Shown here piece after piece: positions 5,696 to 8,054 of a stretch of DNA of 8,054 nucleotides. The DNA is taken from positions 1 through 8,054 of the forward strand of contig DAXETX010000096.1 of the NCBI GenBank assembly GCA_051155735.1. Reading direction: 5' to 3'. Below the pieces are notes generated by a model that was not told where the DNA came from, did no database searches, and was given only the letters and a program-made list of their open reading frames with translations. Within the stretch, counting starts at the first letter, position 1, and each line of letters begins with the position of its first letter. Both the position numbers and the translations under genes were made by a program. Source of the DNA: JASJCP01 sp051155735 (GTDB lineage: Bacteria; Cyanobacteriota; Cyanobacteriia; Cyanobacteriales; Xenococcaceae).

Positions 5696-6634
5696 GTGAA
5701 ACCTAATCTATCATCATTAGTAATGAATCCTATCCAGTCACAAAAATCTGCTAACGCTAAATGGCGTGATCAAATCACCTCTCTTCCTCCTTGGTTGAAA
5801 CGCTCTATCGGTAAAGCTAGCGAAATTTCTACAGTTCAAAAAATTATTAAGCAAAACAACATTCATACAATCTGCGAAGAAGGCAAATGTCCGAATCGAG
5901 GCGAATGCTACGCTAATAAGACAGCAACTTTTTTGCTCATGGGTTATATTTGTACTCGTGCTTGTGCTTTTTGTAATGTTGATCAGGGTCATGCACCTAC
6001 AGGATTAGATCCAGAAGAACCTGATAAAGTTGCTAAAGCAGTTAAGTTATTGGGTTTGCGCTATGTAGTTTTGACTTCTGTCGCGCGGGATGACTTAAAA
6101 GATGGTGGCGCAAAATGGTTCGTCAAAGTTATCGAAGCCATTAGACAAGTTAATCCTGAAACTCAGATTGAAGTTTTAACTCCTGATTTTTGGAGTGGCA
6201 AAGGAGCAGCGATCGCCCAAAGAGCGAGAATTGCTACAGTGGTAGCTAGTAAACCAGCTTGCTATAATCACAATCTCGAAACAGTAGAACGTTTGCAAGG
6301 ACCAGTAAGAAGAGGTGCAAAATATAACCGCTCTTTGAATGTCTTACGGATTGTCAAAGAATTAGAGCCAACAATTCCCACTAAATCTGGCTTAATGTTG
6401 GGGTTGGGAGAAACCGAAACCGAAATTATTACCACCATGAAAGATTTAAGAGCTATTGGCTGCGATCGCCTAACTTTGGGTCAGTATATGCGTCCTTCTC
6501 TGGCTCATCTTCCTGTACAAAAATATTGGACACCAGCAGAATTTACCCGTTTAGGTGAGATTGCTCATTCTCTGGGATTTTCTCAGGTTCGCTCTGCTCC
6601 TTTGGTACGTAGTTCCTATCATGCGGGAGAATAA
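5696..6634 (+). CDS. lipA: Lipoyl synthase
   Basis: LipA is a radical-SAM enzyme that inserts two sulfurs into the octanoyl chain on the lipoyl domains of 2-oxoacid dehydrogenases and the glycine cleavage H protein. With a GTG start it has 312 residues. The auxiliary cluster ligands C60, C65, C71 (CEEGKCPNRGEC) are present, as are the radical-SAM cysteines C86, C90, C93 (CTRACAFC). The NHNLETVERL segment and the C-terminal RSSYHA motif follow, whose first serine, S306, is the unusual fourth ligand of the auxiliary cluster. All are intact. ATG at 5723 (residue 10) is an equally possible start; neither start has a good ribosome binding site, and the first nine residues look non-conserved. The family normally shows GPTCTRAC before the cluster where this protein has GYICTRAC. 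Two HIP1 sites lie inside. The gene is divergent from the response regulator and convergent with the phosphoesterase, whose stop codon is 15 nt away. Confidence 0.96.
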   Translation: MKPNLSSLVMNPIQSQKSANAKWRDQITSLPPWLKRSIGKASEISTVQKIIKQNNIHTICEEGKCPNRGECYANKTATFLLMGYICTRACAFCNVDQGHAPTGLDPEEPDKVAKAVKLLGLRYVVLTSVARDDLKDGGAKWFVKVIEAIRQVNPETQIEVLTPDFWSGKGAAIAQRARIATVVASKPACYNHNLETVERLQGPVRRGAKYNRSLNVLRIVKELEPTIPTKSGLMLGLGETETEIITTMKDLRAIGCDRLTLGQYMRPSLAHLPVQKYWTPAEFTRLGEIAHSLGFSQVRSAPLVRSSYHAGE

Positions 6635-6649
6635 ACGCTAAAATTGAGA

Positions 6650-7753
6650 TCAACTAACCACTAAAGTTACATTATTATCAATCAAATTGGGATTACCTTG
6701 GCAATCTACAGCACTAAATTGTTGAAAATAGTTTCTGAGTGCTGGCGGAAATTGCGGAAAATCAAAATAGCTATCTCCAGCAGCAATATCTGACCAAAAA
6801 TAGCGTAGGTCTGGAGTATATTTTGCTGCTTCTGTTGGTGATAGATTAAGGGGAGCAGAGGTAAGTAACCGCATCATAAATAAAGAAGAGCGATCGCCTA
6901 AATATTCCCGCGATATTTCTGATAAGTTTTCCCATCCTGCGACAGATTTAACGCGATGGGATTTGATATTTAGTTGTATTTGATGGTTATTTTGGCTAGT
7001 AACTTCAATAACTCGATAAGGATGAGGATAGCTTACCATCGACCCCGTACAAATTTCATAAATTTCATTTAATTTAGCAATATCTTGAACGTGAAGATGT
7101 CCCGTAAAAATTAATTTAACTCCATATTTTTGGAGCAAATTAAGTAGAGACATCCGATTATCTAACATATAGCGTCTGCCTAAAGGATGCTGAGATTGAT
7201 CGGGTAAATGTTCAATAATATTATGATGAACAGTTAATAGTACTAACTTATTTTTTGTCTCTTGCAGAATTGACTCTAACCAAATTAATTGCTCATTATC
7301 TAAACAGCCTAACTGCTGTCCATTGTCATCAAAAGTATTAGAATTAAGGGCGATTAATTGAACTCCTGGTAAAATTTCTTGAGTGTAATAAAGTTGCGCT
7401 GTATTTTGATAACCATGATTTTGGTAATAGTGAGGAAAATCAGCAAAGCCAATATAATTTTTAGTAGCTAAAAAATTCGGAACATCGTGATTTCCTGGAA
7501 TAACATAAGTTGGAAAAGGTAGCTTTGCTAAACGATTGGCTAACCATTGATGATTTTCTACTTCCCCATCTTGGGTTAAATCTCCTGGTAAAAGCAGAAA
7601 ATCAAGTTTGAGAGTCTCTAAATGTTCTAAAGCAGTTTCTAATGCAGGAATACTAACTTCTACTAAGTGAAATCGAGAAGCACTATTTTCAATAGTTTCA
7701 GGTACAGCGATGTGTAAATCACTAACAATAGCAAACTTAAAGTTTAAATTCAT
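6650..7753 (-). CDS. Calcineurin-like metallophosphoesterase (class III cyclic nucleotide phosphodiesterase type)
   Basis: The 367-residue product carries the full set of two-metal phosphoesterase motifs: D12-x-H14 (IVSDLHI), G57-D58 (LLLPGDLTQDG), G87-N88-H89-D90 (VIPGNHDV), H176-H177 (TVHHNI) and G218-H219-L220-H221 (FTGHLH). This order and spacing match the CpdA/GpdQ-like group, which hydrolyses phosphodiesters such as 3',5'-cAMP or glycerophosphodiesters; the true substrate cannot be read from sequence. The catalytic fold ends near residue 255, and about 110 further residues follow, including a W-N-L-S segment and an FWSDIAAGDSYFDFPQFPP stretch, longer than the roughly 275 residues usual for CpdA. 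There is no signal peptide, so it should be cytoplasmic. The ATG at 7751-7753 has only a weak purine stretch (TAAG) before it. It is monocistronic, convergent with lipA and divergent from the gene at the right edge. Confidence 0.88.
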   Translation of the reverse strand: MNLNFKFAIVSDLHIAVPETIENSASRFHLVEVSIPALETALEHLETLKLDFLLLPGDLTQDGEVENHQWLANRLAKLPFPTYVIPGNHDVPNFLATKNYIGFADFPHYYQNHGYQNTAQLYYTQEILPGVQLIALNSNTFDDNGQQLGCLDNEQLIWLESILQETKNKLVLLTVHHNIIEHLPDQSQHPLGRRYMLDNRMSLLNLLQKYGVKLIFTGHLHVQDIAKLNEIYEICTGSMVSYPHPYRVIEVTSQNNHQIQLNIKSHRVKSVAGWENLSEISREYLGDRSSLFMMRLLTSAPLNLSPTEAAKYTPDLRYFWSDIAAGDSYFDFPQFPPALRNYFQQFSAVDCQGNPNLIDNNVTLVVS

Positions 7754-7801
7754 CTTAAATAATGATTATGATTATTTTTAAAACAATAGTTAATACAGCA
7801 T

Positions 7802-7945
7802 CCTCTATTTTAGAGGTTATTGTCCTTCCAAAAGTGGGGTAGTGAGGTATTGAGAGCCGACAAAGAGTTTTCCCTTAAAAGTCCCCCATAATTGGGAAAT
7901 GCTTCTGGCTAAGAAGCTTATTCCACACCCACCCGAAGGGTAGGG
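7802..7945. other. Cluster of inverted repeats, possible mobile-element relic or structured leader
   Basis: The 250 nt between the phosphoesterase start (7753) and the next start codon (8004) contain no ORF of note but at least four foldable palindromes. CCTCTA-TTT-TAGAGG is at 7802-7816. TTTCCC (7869-7874) can pair with GGGAAA (7894-7899), enclosing CCCA-TAAT-TGGG at 7885-7896. GCTTCT-GGCTA-AGAAGC is at 7901-7917. CCC-A-CCC-GAA-GGG-T-a-GGG with one bulged A is at 7928-7945. A TGGGG at 7835-7839 could compete for CCCCA at 7884-7888. From memory, the CCCCCAxAATTGGG motif resembles a palindrome dispersed in many cyanobacterial genomes, and the last hairpin resembles the subterminal hairpins of IS200/IS605 elements; neither can be confirmed here. 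No T run follows any stem. Confidence 0.4.
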
Positions 7946-8003
7946 CTGTTTCATTATAGAGAAAATTAGATAAATTGAAAGAAAGAGCCATGTAGAAAAG
8001 AAA

Positions 8004-8054
8004 ATGACTCCAAATCACTCCGACAAAAGCTTAATTGATTATCTCAAAGAAGTA
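8004..8054 (+). CDS. Start of an unidentified gene running off the right edge
   Basis: ATG at 8004 opens a frame that stays open for 17 codons to the window end, reading MTPNHSDKSLIDYLKEV. A purine-rich AGAAAAG (7994-8000) precedes it at a short but acceptable distance, and TATAGA (7955-7960) could be a -10 box. An ATG at 7990 is followed at once by TAG and is not a usable start. The fragment is too short to assign a family; it looks soluble and helical. Confidence 0.5.
   Translation, partial: MTPNHSDKSLIDYLKEV

Noticed and set aside
5738..5992. Minus-strand open frame inside lipA
   Set aside because: It is the antisense of the conserved cysteine motifs of lipoyl synthase; no independent support.
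7754..8003. Known riboswitch in the leader of the right-edge gene
   Set aside because: No recognisable conserved core (for example cobalamin, TPP or glutamine type) was found, so it is reported only as a hairpin cluster.
1..8054. tRNA, rRNA or CRISPR array
   Set aside because: No cloverleaf with a conserved T-arm, no rRNA-like stretch and no regularly spaced direct repeats were seen by eye.

Overview
The window looks like chromosomal DNA from a cyanobacterium with a low to moderate GC content. The palindrome GCGATCGC (HIP1, a hallmark of many cyanobacterial genomes) occurs eight times in about 8 kb (starts 136, 1755, 2744, 3220, 4214, 6209, 6462, 6890), where roughly 0.05 copies would be expected by chance at about 40% GC. 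The protein families agree: an oxygenic-type LipA, a PAS-EAL protein pair, a cyanobacterial-style Ser/Thr kinase relic and a cadherin-like surface-protein relic. The genus cannot be fixed from the sequence alone.

Layout. (1) 2-229: 3' end of a probable periplasmic solute-binding protein, cut by the left edge. (2) 305-3181: a rightward cluster of two tandem 394-residue PAS-EAL proteins (c-di-GMP phosphodiesterase family) followed 2 nt later by lspA (signal peptidase II). (3) 3178-4266: aroB on the minus strand, tail to tail with lspA; both stop codons lie in one TTAA palindrome. (4) 4267-4975: a gene-poor stretch holding two inverted repeats upstream of aroB and two decayed gene fragments lying head to head, a cadherin-like repeat (minus) and the C-terminal lobe of a Ser/Thr kinase (plus). 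(5) 4976-5536: a minus-strand response regulator with a C-terminal coiled coil. (6) 5696-6634: lipA (lipoyl synthase), divergent from the regulator. (7) 6650-7753: a minus-strand calcineurin-like metallophosphoesterase, convergent with lipA. (8) 7754-8003: 250 nt without a gene but rich in hairpins, followed by the first 17 codons of a gene that leaves the window at the right edge.

How the genes fit together. Most genes are independent housekeeping functions: lipoprotein maturation (LspA), the shikimate pathway (AroB) and lipoate synthesis (LipA). The signalling content consists of the PAS-EAL pair, the receiver protein and possibly the phosphoesterase. Nothing shows that these act together. 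The strongest points for follow-up are the mosaic similarity of the duplicated PAS-EAL genes and their non-standard EAL loop 6, the head-to-head pseudogene scar at about 4.56 kb, and the hairpin cluster at about 7.8-7.95 kb, which may be a relic of a small mobile element or a structured leader. I do not see a convincing wholly new multi-gene system here.
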